Notes: generated by a model not told the origin, from the letters alone. 64,000 bases of DNA from Dendrolimus kikuchii (GCA_019925095.2 CM034405.1:11743401-11807400), one strand, 5' to 3'. Counted from the stretch's first letter, positions 1 to 11,391 are shown. Numbers and translations are program-made.

Positions 1-3000
1 GCAGCTGTTAGATGATTTAAAACTGAAAATGTTAGCGTAGTTTATTTTGAATACCAAGTTGCATTATAAGCCGCGCGCATTTTTGCCGATGACTACTTAC
101 TATTATTGTATATACTTATGTAAAATATATACAATAATAAATTTATTATCATAACTATTTATGTAACCTTTTTTGTCAACCCTACTGACCAACGACGAGT
201 GACGTCATGAGGCTATCGGCTAACCTGCGCACGGGTAGTACTAGTATTAGCTATACTATAGTGTAAAAATAATACTATACTCCATATACCTTGTGAGTCA
301 CAATAAACGCGAAATCGTTAAGTTTTAATTTTGCGTTTACCAAGTATATTTTGCACTAGACTAAATGTTAGTCTATAGCTCTAAATAGTAATAAAAAAAA
401 CTTTATAAATATGAAATGAAAATCACAAATTTACCGGACTTTTCACAATTATTGCCATGTTAAAATTTGATGCTAATTTGTGTTCTTTTTATATTGTTCG
501 TTGAGTATAGTGTAATTACTTTAGTATAGCTATACTTATACCAAATCTAGAGACGAAATAAAGGTAATTAATTATTATTCAAAGAATTTAAATGTATACG
601 GGAAGCAAAACAAAACATTTAATAATATTCTCTCAAGAAATTTAAAAGCCTTGTTTTAAACAAAACGACTGTTTAACTTTAATTCCGCTTACATGACGAT
701 AAAAATTCATTTAAACCATGTGTTAGACATCAATGGCAGAGCACGGAATCAAAGATTAAGCAATTTTAAGTCTAATATGTGTTTAGTAGGAGGGTATAGT
801 TTCATTTGCAAGAGTTTTCGAATTGGAATAAAAGTAGTCGCTCTGTAGGTAGTTTTGTGAAGCAATTATTGGCACGTGTTCGTCGTACCTCAATACCTTA
901 CCTGTCCTAGTCTTATTGTTGAGTCACGTATTCACTGAAGCACAAAAGTTGCACTGTCTTGACATATACACATATGTTTGTATCTCTATACAAATTAATA
1001 CAAACGGACATTTATTACTGGCGAATGTTGTGTGAGCACATAATATTATTCAGGTGCTCTTTCTTACCCGGGCTATTTTTTGAGCAATTATTTTCTGAAA
1101 ACAGTAACGGATCAATCAGGAGAAATTATAATAAAATGCGGCAATTATTTTGGAAATATTGCTTCTAATTGGTCCATATATTCCACATTTATCAACGTCA
1201 CCATATGAGTCGCGGAATATCTAATCGGTTTAAATTCTTTAGCCAATTTCTGTTTTAACTCATTTGTACGTACAACCACGTCTCGTTTTCACGAGAGGAA
1301 CAGGCCGGCGGAGGGGGCGGGGCGGTGCCCATTTTTTTAAATTGATCCATTTTGCTTAGTATTGTATGGCCGTATCTCAGCAACAGTTTGCTACTATATT
1401 ATTATCATTGCTATATTGTAATCGCCCTAAATTTCTTGAAGTAGTCATGACGTCATAGTTGACGAGAATTTATCGGAATTGAGTAATTTTAGTTTACTTG
1501 TGTAAGATCACCTTTATTTAATCATACAGAATAGATAGAGCATTAGAAGTTTGGCTTCGATCCTAATGCTACGGAACACTAAAAAGTATTTCATTAACCC
1601 TTTATAACCTTTTAGAAATATTTTTAAGCTTTATTACTATCTTGAATATTTTTTAAATCGTCCACTTTATAGTTCAAAAATTAGAAGTGGTTAGTTTTTA
1701 CGACTTGTAAAGCAAATATCAGTCATTAAAAAAGATTTGAATTAATTGTCAAGGCCTGCATAACCATTAACCATATAGAAACCTACTGAAAGTGAAAAAT
1801 GTATCCCACAATTACAGGTATGGCGGCCATCCCTTATCTTTAGTGCTTTCGTGACTTCACTAAAGCATCAATGTATAAAACAGATCTTCTTGCTAAAGTT
1901 TATCCATAAACTATTTTTTGTGACAAATAACTCGACGAATCCTGGCGACGAACGGAAGTATTCCGTTTTCGTCAAAATATCTACAGAATCATAAAAATAA
2001 AGACAATATTTTCTTTATCCTTTAAAATTAGGATGACATCATCAATCCACCAACAGGTCGTGTCCCTGTTGTAGTAGGTACTTGGCATAATTCAAAGGAA
2101 AATTTGGATTAAAAATCGCCTGAAGAGAGTGCTTGAATTTATTTCACGCGACGAAATTGCTAGCGGTTGGCCTGTCTTGGCTTCCTAGTGATATAAATAG
2201 CACGAAATTATTCCAACCCAACCGGGTATTCATGAATTTTTCAGCTTCATATTTCATGAAGAATAGTTAACAACAGCTCCTTGGTTATATGTTTAAAATT
2301 GACTGTTTATAACGCGTTCTTTAAAAGTGTAGAGACGCAATTTCTCAGAAAAGGGTTTTAATATTTCGCTGAGAATAAGTTATAATAAACGAGCTCAATT
2401 TATTTTTTTAATAAAAAATATTTTAGCTACGGGCTAAGATAAGATTTTTAAAAAATAAACTGTGCAACTATTTCAAGTCTACGGTGACTTGTTAAGGTGA
2501 TTGGAAAGATAATGTGAACACAATTCAAGAATATTAGACAAAAAGTTACACAAAACTAAATATTAAAAAATATACAATTCATAGGATAGATTACACAATT
2601 TAAAACAATTTCTAAAATGATTGTCGTATAAAAGAGCCAGTACTAAAATACCGTTTTATTATCATATACTCTCATATCACGGTAACAATTTTTATTACTA
2701 ATTATACTATGTTGGTTGAAGTTTGAAGAATCATTCGTGGCGCCATCTAGTTACGTACGATTTAGAAATGTTTTCAGAGTTACTTTTTTACAGGGCGATT
2801 GGCACTACTATACTATTTCCATTTCTTTATTTTCCCGATGACAGCTCCTGTGGAAACTTGAACGAGCGTCTTTTTTACATTATGTATACATTATTTAATA
2901 AAAATATAACGCTTACGCACGTACAAGTTCATAGCAGAGTCGGAGAAACTGATAGAGATGGAGCTATCGATAAACGTAACACGATAATAGACCCGATATA

Positions 3001-3109
3001 TTTTTATAAAGTGTAAGAAACTAAACTATTGCCGGATAATTTTGTACAAATTTATTAACTAATATTACATTTCATTACAAGATGTAATTATATTATGTTG
3101 ATTCTTTAT
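1..3109. other. stretch with no recognised gene
   Basis: This AT-rich stretch holds no reading frame that resembles a known family. The longest open frame (2723-3016, +) has 97 codons, opens with TTG rather than ATG and has no motif I recognise. A weak inverted pair of 14-mers (AGCTATACTATAGT at 249-262 and its near-complement at 518-531) could bracket a 283-bp inverted-repeat element, but no duplication of flanking bases is visible. Confidence 0.6.
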
Positions 3110-3123
3110 TTATTTATTTTAAT

Positions 3124-3343
3124 CAAAATCTGATGAATCGTCACTGTCACTCGATGAGCTTTCCCCAACATTTATTATAAGTTCCTGTATTTCTATATTA
3201 TCGAATGCCACATGAATTTCCCAATCCGACGCTATAATGTTTTGGGTTCTTCTCACAATTTTTTCCCAGTGTTCGGCGGTTACTTCCGCACATGCATTTT
3301 TTAATCAATCTAACATCTTGTTTGCCGTAAAAGGGAGATGGGT
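3124..3343 (-). pseudogene. C-terminal remnant of a DDE-type transposase
   Basis: On the minus strand this stretch reads as about 70 residues ending in an acidic, serine-rich tail (GESSSSDSDDSSDFD) before a TAA stop. Before that come HWEKIVRRTQ and ELIINVG. This ending resembles the C-terminus of IS630/Tc1-type (DDE_3) transposases seen in insect genomes. The clade is uncertain because the catalytic part is missing. One in-frame TGA (about 3305) interrupts it. Directly upstream, in the same open frame, the sequence changes into a LINE reverse transcriptase C-terminus, so this is what remains 3' of an insertion or rearrangement joint near 3343. Confidence 0.4.
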
Positions 3344-3960
3344 ATTATTTCGAGGCTCGTCAATGAGTGCATTGCGAGGGCGACGATTTCTCATGGGAGC
3401 ATTCGGTGTGGGTTTATAGTTGACCGTTTCCGTCACCAGAGGGTTCGGGTGATGGGGGGCAAGGTCAAAGAATCTGCGCGATAGAGTGACTATATAGTCC
3501 TTGATGGAGGGAAGCTCCAGATCGCGATGCAGGTCGGCGAGCCGCATATAGCGCGGGGCGTCGACTGTAGCACGCATAAAATGATTCTGGATTCTTTGCA
3601 GTCTCCAGATGCTTGCATCGCTGGCGTGGCCGAAGACCACACTCGCATAGGTCATGATGGGGCGGATGCAAGTTTTTTATAGAGTCACCTTATTTCTAAG
3701 GCTCATCTTACTCTTCTTGCATATCAACGGATAGAGTCGGCCTAGGATCCAATATGCACTGTTCCTGACCGCTCTGGTGTGCTTGTGGAAGTGCAAGCCT
3801 CTATCAAGAGTTACACCAAGATATTTGACTTAACTGCCCTCCTCCCTCACTTAGGCCATTGTTTTATACTGCACAAATGCAATGTGCCCGCCCGGCAACG
3901 TGACCGAATTTCGTAGAGTCAGCTTGTACTTTATGACTCGTAACACCTGGCTAATGATTA
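3344..3960 (-). pseudogene. LINE reverse transcriptase C-terminus (jockey-like), broken
   Basis: The minus strand encodes the end of a non-LTR retrotransposon ORF2. From upstream to downstream it shows YLGVTLDRGLHFHKHT, then RNSAYWILGRLYPLICKKSK, then an open 116-codon frame (3305-3655) with SVVFGHASDASIWRLQRIQN, RLADLHRDLELPSIKDYI and HHPNPLV. This order (thumb, then LQRIQN, then DLHRDL, then PNPLV) is typical of jockey-clade ORF2 C-termini. A stop or frameshift near 3680 separates the upstream part, so the gene is dead. The endonuclease and RT palm are absent. The downstream end fuses in frame to the transposase tail described in the preceding entry. Confidence 0.8.
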
Positions 3961-4164
3961 CAATAGAACAATAGACTGTTCTCTAGAAACGTATGCCAAT
4001 AAATAAGTAAACAAAAGAAGACGATCATAAAAGAATTACAATTAGTTCAAATGCCGACAGGTAATAAATGTGCTTCTAAAAATCTGTACGTGGAATTTGT
4101 TTTTGTCGGCGCCTATGTTGTAACAGTATTTTAAAATATCAATGAATTATGAAATAGTGTTTTT

Positions 4165-4415
4165 TTTGTCACGTCTGTCGCAGGACCGACGGCCGATGGA
4201 GCAAACGACTCCTGGAGTGGAGACCACGTCTGGGCAAAAGTAGCGTAGGACGCCCGCCAGCCTAGTGGACTGACGACTTGCGTAAATACGCCGGCAGGGG
4301 ATGGATGAGGAAGACGGGAGACCGGGATATGTGGCGCATACTTGGGGAGGCCTACGTCCAGTAGTGGACTGAGATTGGCTGAAAAAGAAGAAGAGCAGTT
4401 TTTTTTTTGTTTCAC
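4165..4415 (+). pseudogene. LINE ORF2 C-terminus (RTE-like), 5'-truncated
   Basis: One plus-strand frame reads CRRTDGRWSKRLLEWRPR, then SVGRPPA, a stop, WTDDLRKYAGRGWMRK, then DRDMWRILGEAYVQ. It ends in a KRRR-like tail next to a T run. The GRPP-x-RWTDD, GW(M)R and DR-x-MW-x-x-LGEAYVQ blocks mark the C-terminus of RTE-like insect endonuclease/reverse transcriptases. In-frame stops replace an expected Arg after GRPPA and a Gln after VQ, consistent with neutral decay. The copy is short because LINEs truncate at their 5' end during insertion. Confidence 0.75.
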
Positions 4416-4567
4416 TCAAAGATTTATTAGTAATTTATTATACTGACCAGGCCACGTTTTGCCTTGGCTCAGTAAATAAAAAAAATATTATTATAAATTA
4501 AAATGAAACCTCTTCTATGTCCTAAGTTGGAACAAATCTAGCAAAATGCAAAAAAAGTTTCATTAAA

Positions 4568-4690
4568 ATACTAGCTGCCCGGGCAGACGTTGTTCTGCCC
4601 TGAACTAATAAAATTTCGAACCCGATTCCAGCGCCACCTACCGGATCCAAATCTAAGCCGGTCAAACTAAATTTTTATATATATATAGAT
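4568..4690 (-). mobile_element. Helitron-like 3' end
   Basis: Read on the minus strand the segment ends in CGGGCAGCTAG followed by T, and contains GGTAGGTGGCGCTGGAAT about 60 bp inside. The same layout (GGTTTAGATTC, a GGCGCTG block, then an end in GGGTATAGCTAG|T) appears at 29520-29634. Ends in CTAG before T fit Helitron insertion. Only the 3' end is recognisable; the inner side fades into a TA run near 4680. Confidence 0.45.
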
Positions 4691-5230
4691 ACAAAAATTA
4701 TAATATAGTGACTTTAATGTTTGCATATTAGATTTATATCAAAATACAATATGATTCGGTTAAGTATTATTTACCTCGAATAACGGATCACTATAGCGAT
4801 CCTGCCATATGGCAGATGTCTGCAAGTAAAGCACACGATAATGTATTAAATAGACATGACCCTACGCATCTACAGATATACATTAAGTATAAGCTTACAT
4901 TTATGACACAGCATAATAATTCATTCAGTCATACACTGCTCATTAAGTTTGTCGTCAGTAGGTACCGTCACCCTACGATATTTTTTCAACACCTTGTAGT
5001 AATTTATCATACGCATTATCTTGAGGGAGCATATTTTTGCTGAGCTCAAACATCCGGTTGCAGATTACGACCACAGATCAAGAATGATTGCCATTGTAGT
5101 TATGAGTATTTGTATGTGTAGCTTGCGTGCCTCAGGTTTATTTGAAAGCGGGAGCGTATAGCGTATTTAGATAACGAGTATTACGCGTTATTTAGATGAG
5201 ACGGGGAATTTGAGGCTAAAGAAATGTAAT
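4691..5230. other. no recognised feature
   Basis: AT-rich sequence with one 75-codon open frame (4816-5043, +) that has no recognisable motif. I see no repeat shared with the rest of the window. Confidence 0.5.
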
Positions 5231-5363
5231 GATAGATAGATAACACTTTATTGTACACCATTACAGAAACCACAGAAAAACTTATAGCCTAAAAATATTC
5301 TAAATGTGCACAATGGGCGGTCTTATCGCTAAGAAGCGATCTCTTCCAGACAACCCGTGGCAG
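5231..5363 (-). mobile_element. LINE 3' UTR fragment, ATCT tail
   Basis: Minus-strand sequence runs GGTTGTCTGGAAGAGATCGC, AGCGATAAGACCGCC, then GTACAATAAAGTGTTATCTATCTATC. It matches, block by block, the 3' end of the truncated LINE at 47930-48362 and the fragments at 8318, 14791 and 45146. The AATAAA signal followed by a short tandem tail marks the retrotransposon 3' terminus. Confidence 0.7.
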
Positions 5364-6189
5364 GAATAAAAGAGATTATATTGGTCAAAGATGGTATACA
5401 TAAATGTTAGAGGACATGCAGTTACTTAATACACCTATTGATATTACATACATAATTATAGACGTACATATATATACATATACATAAATGTAATGTTTTG
5501 CATATGGTTTAAAAAAATAGTTATATTTTTCTATTATAAAATGAAAAACATCAACCCTAAATTATAGCTGGAAGACGACAAATCCTAAAATTAATCCCAA
5601 TAAGGTCACAAATGAAAAAGTTATCGTTTTTTGGATTAATCGATCTATATTAATGAATTACAACAATTAATAATTAATATGAAAACACACTACATCACAT
5701 ATTTAATTCATTCAAAATAACTAAACCCACCATAGTTACTAAAAATATCAACATAATAAAAGAAGTTATAAAATCATTCTTATCCTTTCTACAAGCTTAT
5801 CCGTCTCTTCTTCATTAGTTAAGTTGTTATATACCCACGAAAGTTGCGAATTATCGTTATTATCATTTAGAGAGCCATTTTCCAGTTAAGTAACAAGTTG
5901 TCAATTGCATCGGTAGTAAGTCAAAAATTATTTTAATAACAAATTTAAAAAAGTAATATTTAGGGGTCCCTGTAGCTATTAACCAGGACGGACAGTCGTG
6001 TTCGCCTGGTGGCAGATCTGTATAAAACAAAAATAATTATTCGATTAAGTAGTGTAAGGACTTAATCGCAAGTTACTACTTAATTAATATAAATATAACC
6101 AGGCTTAAGAAAGTACCTATCTTGTATGTAATTGCGATACGCGCAATTGTTTACGTAGTAGGTATAATATGCCGCGCACCAAACAATCC
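5364..6189. other. no recognised feature
   Basis: AT-rich sequence with no open frame of note and no repeat I could match elsewhere in the window. Confidence 0.5.
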
Positions 6190-6616
6190 GCTTTCTTACT
6201 TTCCCAGCTCTCCGCTCCCGCTATCAGCTGCAACTTGTGCTTCAGTGATACTTTTCTTTATTTTACTTAAGGGTAAGAATTGACACAGACTTAGAAAAAA
6301 ACCTGGAAGTGTGTCAACCGAAAGCGGGTGCCATACGGCGAGCACGCTCTTATAACGTTTTCTTACTTTCCCAGCTCTCCGCTCCCGCTATCAGTTGCAA
6401 CTTGTGCTTCAGTGATACTTTTCTTTATTTTACTTAAGGGTAAGAATTGACACAGACTTAGAAAAAAACCTGGAAGTGTGTCAACCGAAAGCGGGTGCCA
6501 TACGGCGAGCATGCTCTTATAACGCTTTCTTACTTTCCCAGCTCGCCGCTCCCGCTATCAGCTGTAACTCGAGCTTCAGTGATACTTTTCTTTATTTTAC
6601 TTAAAGGTAAGAATCT
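6190..6616 (+). repeat. 167-bp tandem repeat, about 2.5 copies
   Basis: The landmark TTTCTTACTTTCCCAGCTC starts at 6192, 6359 and 6526, exactly 167 bp apart each time. Copies one and two are nearly identical over the full unit, including GAAAGCGGGTGCCATACGGC. The third copy is cut at about 6616. High identity and no indels point to a recent duplication. No coding sense is apparent. Confidence 0.9.
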
Positions 6617-6689
6617 TGACTTTAAATGAGCTATTTAGGAGAATGGATGGTGTATCCACTACTCGGGTAAAGGGAGTTTCACACATCGA

Positions 6690-6850
6690 TAATCTCGATG
6701 TACCTACTTCTCTCTCTGTTTTCTTTCACCTTCTCCCAATTATTGCGGGTCGGCACAACATGTCTTTTTCTTCCATACTTCTTTATTCTGACATACGTCC
6801 TCTGTCACACCACAAATCATCATATCATCCTTCACACAATCTATTCATCT
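6690..6850 (-). repeat. interspersed repeat shared with 55930-56035
   Basis: CTTTCACCTTCTCCCAATTA, then GCACAA, then ATTCTGACATACGTCCT, then CATCATATCAT occur in the same order here and at 55930-56035. On the minus strand one frame of the second copy reads RRMWKER, which could be the C-terminal end of a LINE ORF2. That reading is tentative. Confidence 0.55.
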
Positions 6851-7109
6851 TTTTTTCTTTAGTGGCCTAACATTCGGAGTCGTATAAAATGACCGGTCGT
6901 ATGATATATTTATATATCTGACCCTTTACTTTCAGTGGCATTATTTTATCGCATGTCACACCGGTTACCTGTCTCCACTTCGGCGAGACTCGATGTAGGT
7001 ACTTACTTATTTTCTTACATAATTTTTGACAGTCTGTCAGCATGCAGTTTATCATGATTTATGCATACATTTGCCGCTACGTTTTTTTTAACCTAATTTA
7101 TACATACGA

Positions 7110-7440
7110 GTATATAATTACTTGACCTCACTGATTGACTAACATAGGTATTTAGTCCAAGTTACTTGGGCTAGGACCGCGAAAATTTGCATGTGGATTC
7201 TTTCTATACCGTAAGTATGCTCTAAGAAAAGATTTTTGAAAATTCAACCTCCAAAGGGTTGAAAAGGGCGTGGAAGTTTGTATGAAAATCTGTCATTTTA
7301 CATAGTATACCTGCTTTTGCTTAGAAATACGTGTACACGTGTTTCGGCGTTTTTGGAAATTCAACTCCTAAGAGGGTGAAAAAGTTATGACATTTTGCTC
7401 AAACTGACTATTATTAGTTATACGCGGGCGAAGCCAAATT
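7110..7440 (+). mobile_element. Helitron-like interspersed repeat
   Basis: The segment begins around TATATAATTACTTGACCTCA and passes through paired blocks (TTGAAAATTCAACC and GGAAATTCAACTCC) followed by 'gggtgaaaa'-type stretches. It ends near GCGGGCGAAGCCAAA. An inverted, shorter relative is at 46560-46745. The GCGGGCGAAG end is shared with several other repeats here that end in CTAG, so I place it with the Helitron-like group; the class is inferred. Confidence 0.45.
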
Positions 7441-7749
7441 TTTCTTCAATATTTACACATCTATTTAAGGGTACAAAAATACATTGATAATGATAATATG
7501 AGTTAAAAGCGGAGCCTTAACATTCATCAATAAATAACGTTAGATAATTACAGCTTTATAAATAAATAAAAATCAATAGATGCAAGAAACTCGGGCGAAG
7601 TAAATAAAGTGAAAATGAAGATAAATAGAAAAGATAAGGCGGTTCCTTTTAGGTTCGTCGCAATAGTTTCTAGAAGTAACTCAACTACCTATACAAGAAA
7701 AGTGTAGGTAAGTGCCAATTCCGTGAGTATTCTTTGTAAAGAAGTAACC
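7441..7749. other. no recognised feature
   Basis: AT-rich spacer between repeats, with no frame or motif that I can name. Confidence 0.5.
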
Positions 7750-8160
7750 CGGCCGAGCAATAAAATTAAGTGAAGAAAAACTTTATTTTACGAATCCAGT
7801 CTCTTGGTGGCGAAGTGCCCAGGATTTTTCCCTTTGGGTCCAATGTTACCCCCTAATAAAGTTATAACAGAAGCTGTCATAACAACTTACAGTGTCTAAT
7901 GGTTTTAGTCATTGGTGTCTCTAAATTTCTATTTTTCAAGGTCTATTTTAAGTTCTTTATGTTGTAGTCTCTATCTGAGATGTATTGTCCACCATGACTT
8001 CTGTTTCTGGTCCTCGGCGAAAGAACAGCGCTGGTCGTCATTGTCTAGCATCATGCTGAGGTGCATAGGTCCAATTTAGAACTTACTTTGTTTGTATTTA
8101 TTTTATCTTTGTGTTTTTTGTCTTGAATAAAATATTATCCTTTCTTTCTTTCTAGGAGTT
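7750..8160 (+). mobile_element. LINE 3' UTR-like sequence, TTTC tail
   Basis: This block contains GGTCCTCGGCGAAAGAACAG and ends with TCTTGAATAAAATATTATCC then TTTCTTTCTTTCT. An AATAAA-type signal followed at once by a tandem tail is the pattern of the other LINE 3' ends here. No coding frame remains, and there is no second copy in the window to confirm it. Confidence 0.45.
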
Positions 8161-8317
8161 TAAACTTTGGCAGCTTGATTCAAAGGTTAATACCGTTTTG
8201 ATTCTCCCTAGAATTAATTTTATAAACGAAATTTCTGTTCATTATCTGACGGTTTTTTGCTGAATTTCCATTATTTTCTGTAACCTACATCGCCAGATTG
8301 GTTAAAATTTAAAGTAA

Positions 8318-8435
8318 GTTGCCTAGAAGAAATTGCTTTAAGCGATAAGGAGGCTTGTTTTTCTTAGCAAATTAATAATTAATATTGTAAACATGTATTT
8401 TTATAATATTTATTTTGGTAAGCAATAAAATGGAA
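8318..8435 (+). mobile_element. LINE 3' UTR fragment
   Basis: GTTGCCTAGAAGAAATTGC, AGCGATAAGGAGGC and TTGGTAAGCAATAAAATGG align with the 3' end of the LINE at 47930-48362. It is a short 5'-truncated copy. Confidence 0.65.
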
Positions 8436-8581
8436 TCTAGCTATATCCGTTTTTTATCCTGGTTATTTTCTTTGAAAACTTTTCTGTTCTATTCTTACAT
8501 ATTTATTATTTATCCTAGTTGGGAGTATTTAATTTGTTTTTGTTAGAGTTGTTTGTTTATTAGTTTTGTTTAATATGTTTT

Positions 8582-8863
8582 GTTAGAGACTAGCAGACGA
8601 CCCACCTGATGGAAAGCGGTTACCAACATAATGTAGACATTTGTAATACTAAAGGCGCTCCTAATGTGCTGCCGGTCTCTAAAGGGAGACTGGAGCTTAG
8701 CCAATAATGCCGGAACATAAGTTAAGGCTCTTATAGCGGCATACTCTAAACCAGGGGTGGTAGCCATTCAGACGGGCAAATACCCTACCACCTGGCTGTG
8801 GGTTGTTTTGTCTCCTCTTACGACAGGCCGCCCGGCCGCAGGAAATTGTATTATTTTTCCCAT
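8582..8863 (-). mobile_element. ~310-bp poly(A) repeat, copy 1
   Basis: Read on the minus strand it starts near GGGAAAAATAATACAATTTC and runs through TGCGGCCGGGCGGCCTGTCG and ACCACCCCTGG to the 3' segment around GCAGCACATTAGGAGCGCC. It is a diverged member of the family best seen at 33053-33363. The A tail is degraded. Open frames in it are shadows of the repeat. Confidence 0.85.
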
Positions 8864-9568
8864 CTAGTATTTCTTATTCTATATAATATGCTTACACCTA
8901 CCAGTAAGTCTATCTAAACACGAGACAATTTCACAATGCAGTCTCCAAGGGAGACTGTTTTAAGATATGTTCGAGGGAAGGTCTAAATTGTAACGTTATT
9001 TTATTAATGTGTATATAATATAAGCGAGGTTTTAGGAGTAACACAACATAAAAACACCTAAACACTGCTTAATTTTAAATAATCAATTAATAGAGTATAG
9101 ATAAATAGAGCACTATTATAGTAAAACATAATATTTTCAGATATAGTGATAATATTTTTATCTGCAATTTAATGTAGGTCTCAACGGGAATAAACCGTCT
9201 CTGTATCCGTGGTTATAAGCAAAAATTCAAGCTAGCTCTGAATACGGGAATCCGCCATGAATTTATAGTGCCAAAGGAACTTTAGGAAGGAACTTTGGCT
9301 TGGAATTTACAGTTTATAAAAGAAAATATAAACTAGACTTAAAAAAGCAGCACGATTTCAGGTGATATTTTCTTTATTAACATTATAAAATTCAATTCAA
9401 ATTCAAAAGTTTTATTGGAACTAAGTTCCGCTTGTGATCATTTTTAAGGTTTTATGTAGGTACCTACAAGTTAAAAGTTAGGCCTACTTCTTATTCTACA
9501 TATACCGCTTCGCAAGTGACGGAATACTCTCTAACATGGGTAGCAAATGGCCACATAATTATTCTTGG
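8864..9568. other. no gene; possible LINE tail at 9388-9530
   Basis: Mostly unrecognised AT-rich sequence. At 9388-9530 the minus strand ends in CCAATAAAACTTTTGAATT followed by TTGAAT units, which looks like another LINE 3' end. There is no second copy in the window, so this is only suggestive. Confidence 0.4.
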
Positions 9569-9861
9569 CTAGCTGTGCCCGCGACTTCAACCGTGTGAAT
9601 GTTTTTCGCGGAACCCTAATAAAAAAGTAGCCTAAGTTACTCCTTATCAGTCAGATCAGCTAGCTCAGCTATCTACCTGTGAAAGTCTCGTTAAAATCGG
9701 TTCAGCTGTTTCAAATATTAGCTGGAACATCCAGACAGATAGACAGAAATTTTGAAAATTATTTTTTTGATATAAGTTCCGTATGTAATTTCATATTATA
9801 CATTTCGTAAAAAGCTGTTAATTTCACATTACAAACAGACACTTAAATTTATTTATCTGTG
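9569..9861 (-). mobile_element. Helitron-like repeat, minus orientation
   Basis: On the minus strand it begins TCTACACAG next to ATAAATAAATTTAAGTGTCT, passes through CTGTCTATCTGTCTGGATG and ATTTTAACGAGACTTTCAC, and ends at GCGGGCACAGCTAG. A TC start and a CTAG end fit Helitrons. The 5' half recurs at 29943-30175. The mariner abuts its 5' end, and may have inserted at that edge. Confidence 0.5.
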
Positions 9862-10970
9862 TAGGTTATTTATTCTACACAAAAGTACAAAATAATGCTG
9901 ATGTACAAATGCGAGCTTAAGCCTATAAAGAGCTTTCGTCCAGTAAATATATGCATCTATCGAGAGGCGGATAACAACTTTTTGGCATCTTGTAGGTAGG
10001 GACGTGATCCCATTGCTATAAAAATTTTGGGGCTTCTGATCAAAAAACTGCGACAAGTGGTTTTGGCAGTCTCTCGCAATGTTAACCTGACACTGCCTAG
10101 GGAATTCTGCAGAAACCGGAACAGATGAAAATCTGAAGGTGCAAGGTCAGGACTACACGGCGGATGCATTAACACCTCCCAGCCAAACTCTCGTAATTTT
10201 TGCTGAGTGGCTAAAGATGTGTGAGGTCCAGCGTTATCATGGTGAAAAACCACACCCCCTTTCTTGATTAATTCCGGCCGCTTTCTCAAAACTTTTCGCT
10301 TTAATCTCATCAGTTGTTCGCAGTACAGTTCAGAATCGATGGTCCTGCCTGGCGGTAACAGCTCATAATGAATAATGCCCTTCCAATCCCACCATACACA
10401 CAGCATCACCTTGTTGCGAGTTAACCCGGGTCTCGCCACAGTCTGTGTAGCCTGACTGGCCTTTGACCACGATCTTTTTCGCACGTTCTTGTCGTATGTG
10501 ATCCACTTTTCATCACCAGTTATCAGCTTCTTCAAAAATGGTTCGGTTTCATTACGTCGTAATAAAGAATCACAAATGAGTACACGGTTCATTAGGTTTC
10601 TTTCAGTGAACTCATGAGGCACCCAAATATCGAGCTTTTTTGTGTACACAGCTTTTTTCAAATGCGCCAAAACCGTTTTGTGGTCAATTCCCAGTTCTCC
10701 AGCTACATCGTAACTACTAATATGTCGATCTTGCTCCACTTTTTCAAAAATGCCATCAATTTTGTCCGTAACAGGGCGACCAGAGCGACGTGCGTCTTTG
10801 ATATCAAAATTTCCGGATTGAAAACGCTTAAACCACATTTGCGCTACTTTCACAGACACTGCATTAGGTCCATAAACATCACAAATTTTTTTCGCGGCTT
10901 GTATTGCATTTTTACTTTTTTTGTAGGAAAATTTTAAAATGTATCGAATTTCTTCATTAGATTCACTCAT
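9853..10970 (-). pseudogene. mariner transposase (DD34D), one frameshift
   Basis: The gene encodes a cut-and-paste transposase acting on mariner ends at TA targets. The best start is the Met at 10970 (MSESNEEIRYILKF); the open frame extends 11 codons further upstream without family resemblance. Numbering from the first codon of that extended frame (11003), an N-terminal helix-turn-helix region (WFKRFQSGNFD, SGRPVTD, GIDHKTV) leads to the WVPHEF motif at about 127-132. The catalytic aspartates sit in TGDEKW (164), HHDNAGPH (256) and SPDLAPSDFHLF (291). There are 34 residues between the last two, hence DD34D. The usual Tyr before SPD is Cys. Around 10070-10080 the frame shifts by one base; past it the other frame continues QFFDQKPQNFYSNGI to the C-terminus. 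The final stop lies at or beyond the apparent element edge. The subfamily is not assigned. Confidence 0.93.
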
Positions 10971-11151
10971 TTTAACAATAAGAAAAACAAATGAAAATCG
11001 CACATTTTCCTATTTAGAATTTGGAATTGTCTTCTTTAAAATTAAAACTTTTTAATGATACCAAAACCAGCCAGATACTAATGGTATAGCCAAAGAGATC
11101 TTATTACAAGTTCATACATATTATATGCGAAAAGACTTTTTCCCCAACCTA
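9862..11151 (-). mobile_element. mariner transposon
   Basis: The element is about 1.29 kb, the usual size for mariner. Its transposase runs on the minus strand. The promoter-side inverted terminal repeat is clear at 11124-11151 (minus strand TAGGTTGGGGAAAAAGTC). The other end is not clear: TAGGTT at 9862 is the best candidate, but the bases that follow it diverge. A TA flank is possible at both sides but ambiguous. The coding region carries one frameshift, so this copy cannot make an intact transposase. Confidence 0.85.
11124..11151 (-). repeat. mariner inverted terminal repeat (transposase 5' side)
   Basis: The minus strand reads TAGGTTGGGGAAAAAGTC then TTTTCGCATA, a well preserved 28-bp mariner terminal repeat about 150 bp upstream of the transposase start. 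This is where the transposase binds and cuts. Confidence 0.8.
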
Positions 11152-11244
11152 TTATATAACTATATACAGGTACTTATAAGTAAATGTACATTTCTTTGAA
11201 AATACATATTTGCATAATAAAATACTTACAGGTATACATATACC

Positions 11245-11257
11245 TATATATATATAT

Positions 11258-11312
<55 letters not shown>
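11245..11312. repeat. TA microsatellite
   Basis: Nearly uninterrupted TA repeats with a short CACA interruption near 11259-11263. Assembly length may be unreliable here. Confidence 0.95.
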
Positions 11313-11313
<1 letters not shown>

Positions 11314-11391
11314 CTAACCCACTGTAAAAGTTATAAATGTTATTTGCAATAGAAAAAAAATCTTTGTTACAATATTTATGGCAAGACTATA

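Noticed and set aside
2723..3016. 97-codon open frame on +
   Set aside because: It starts at TTG, has no family motif, and lies in ordinary AT-rich DNA; likely chance.
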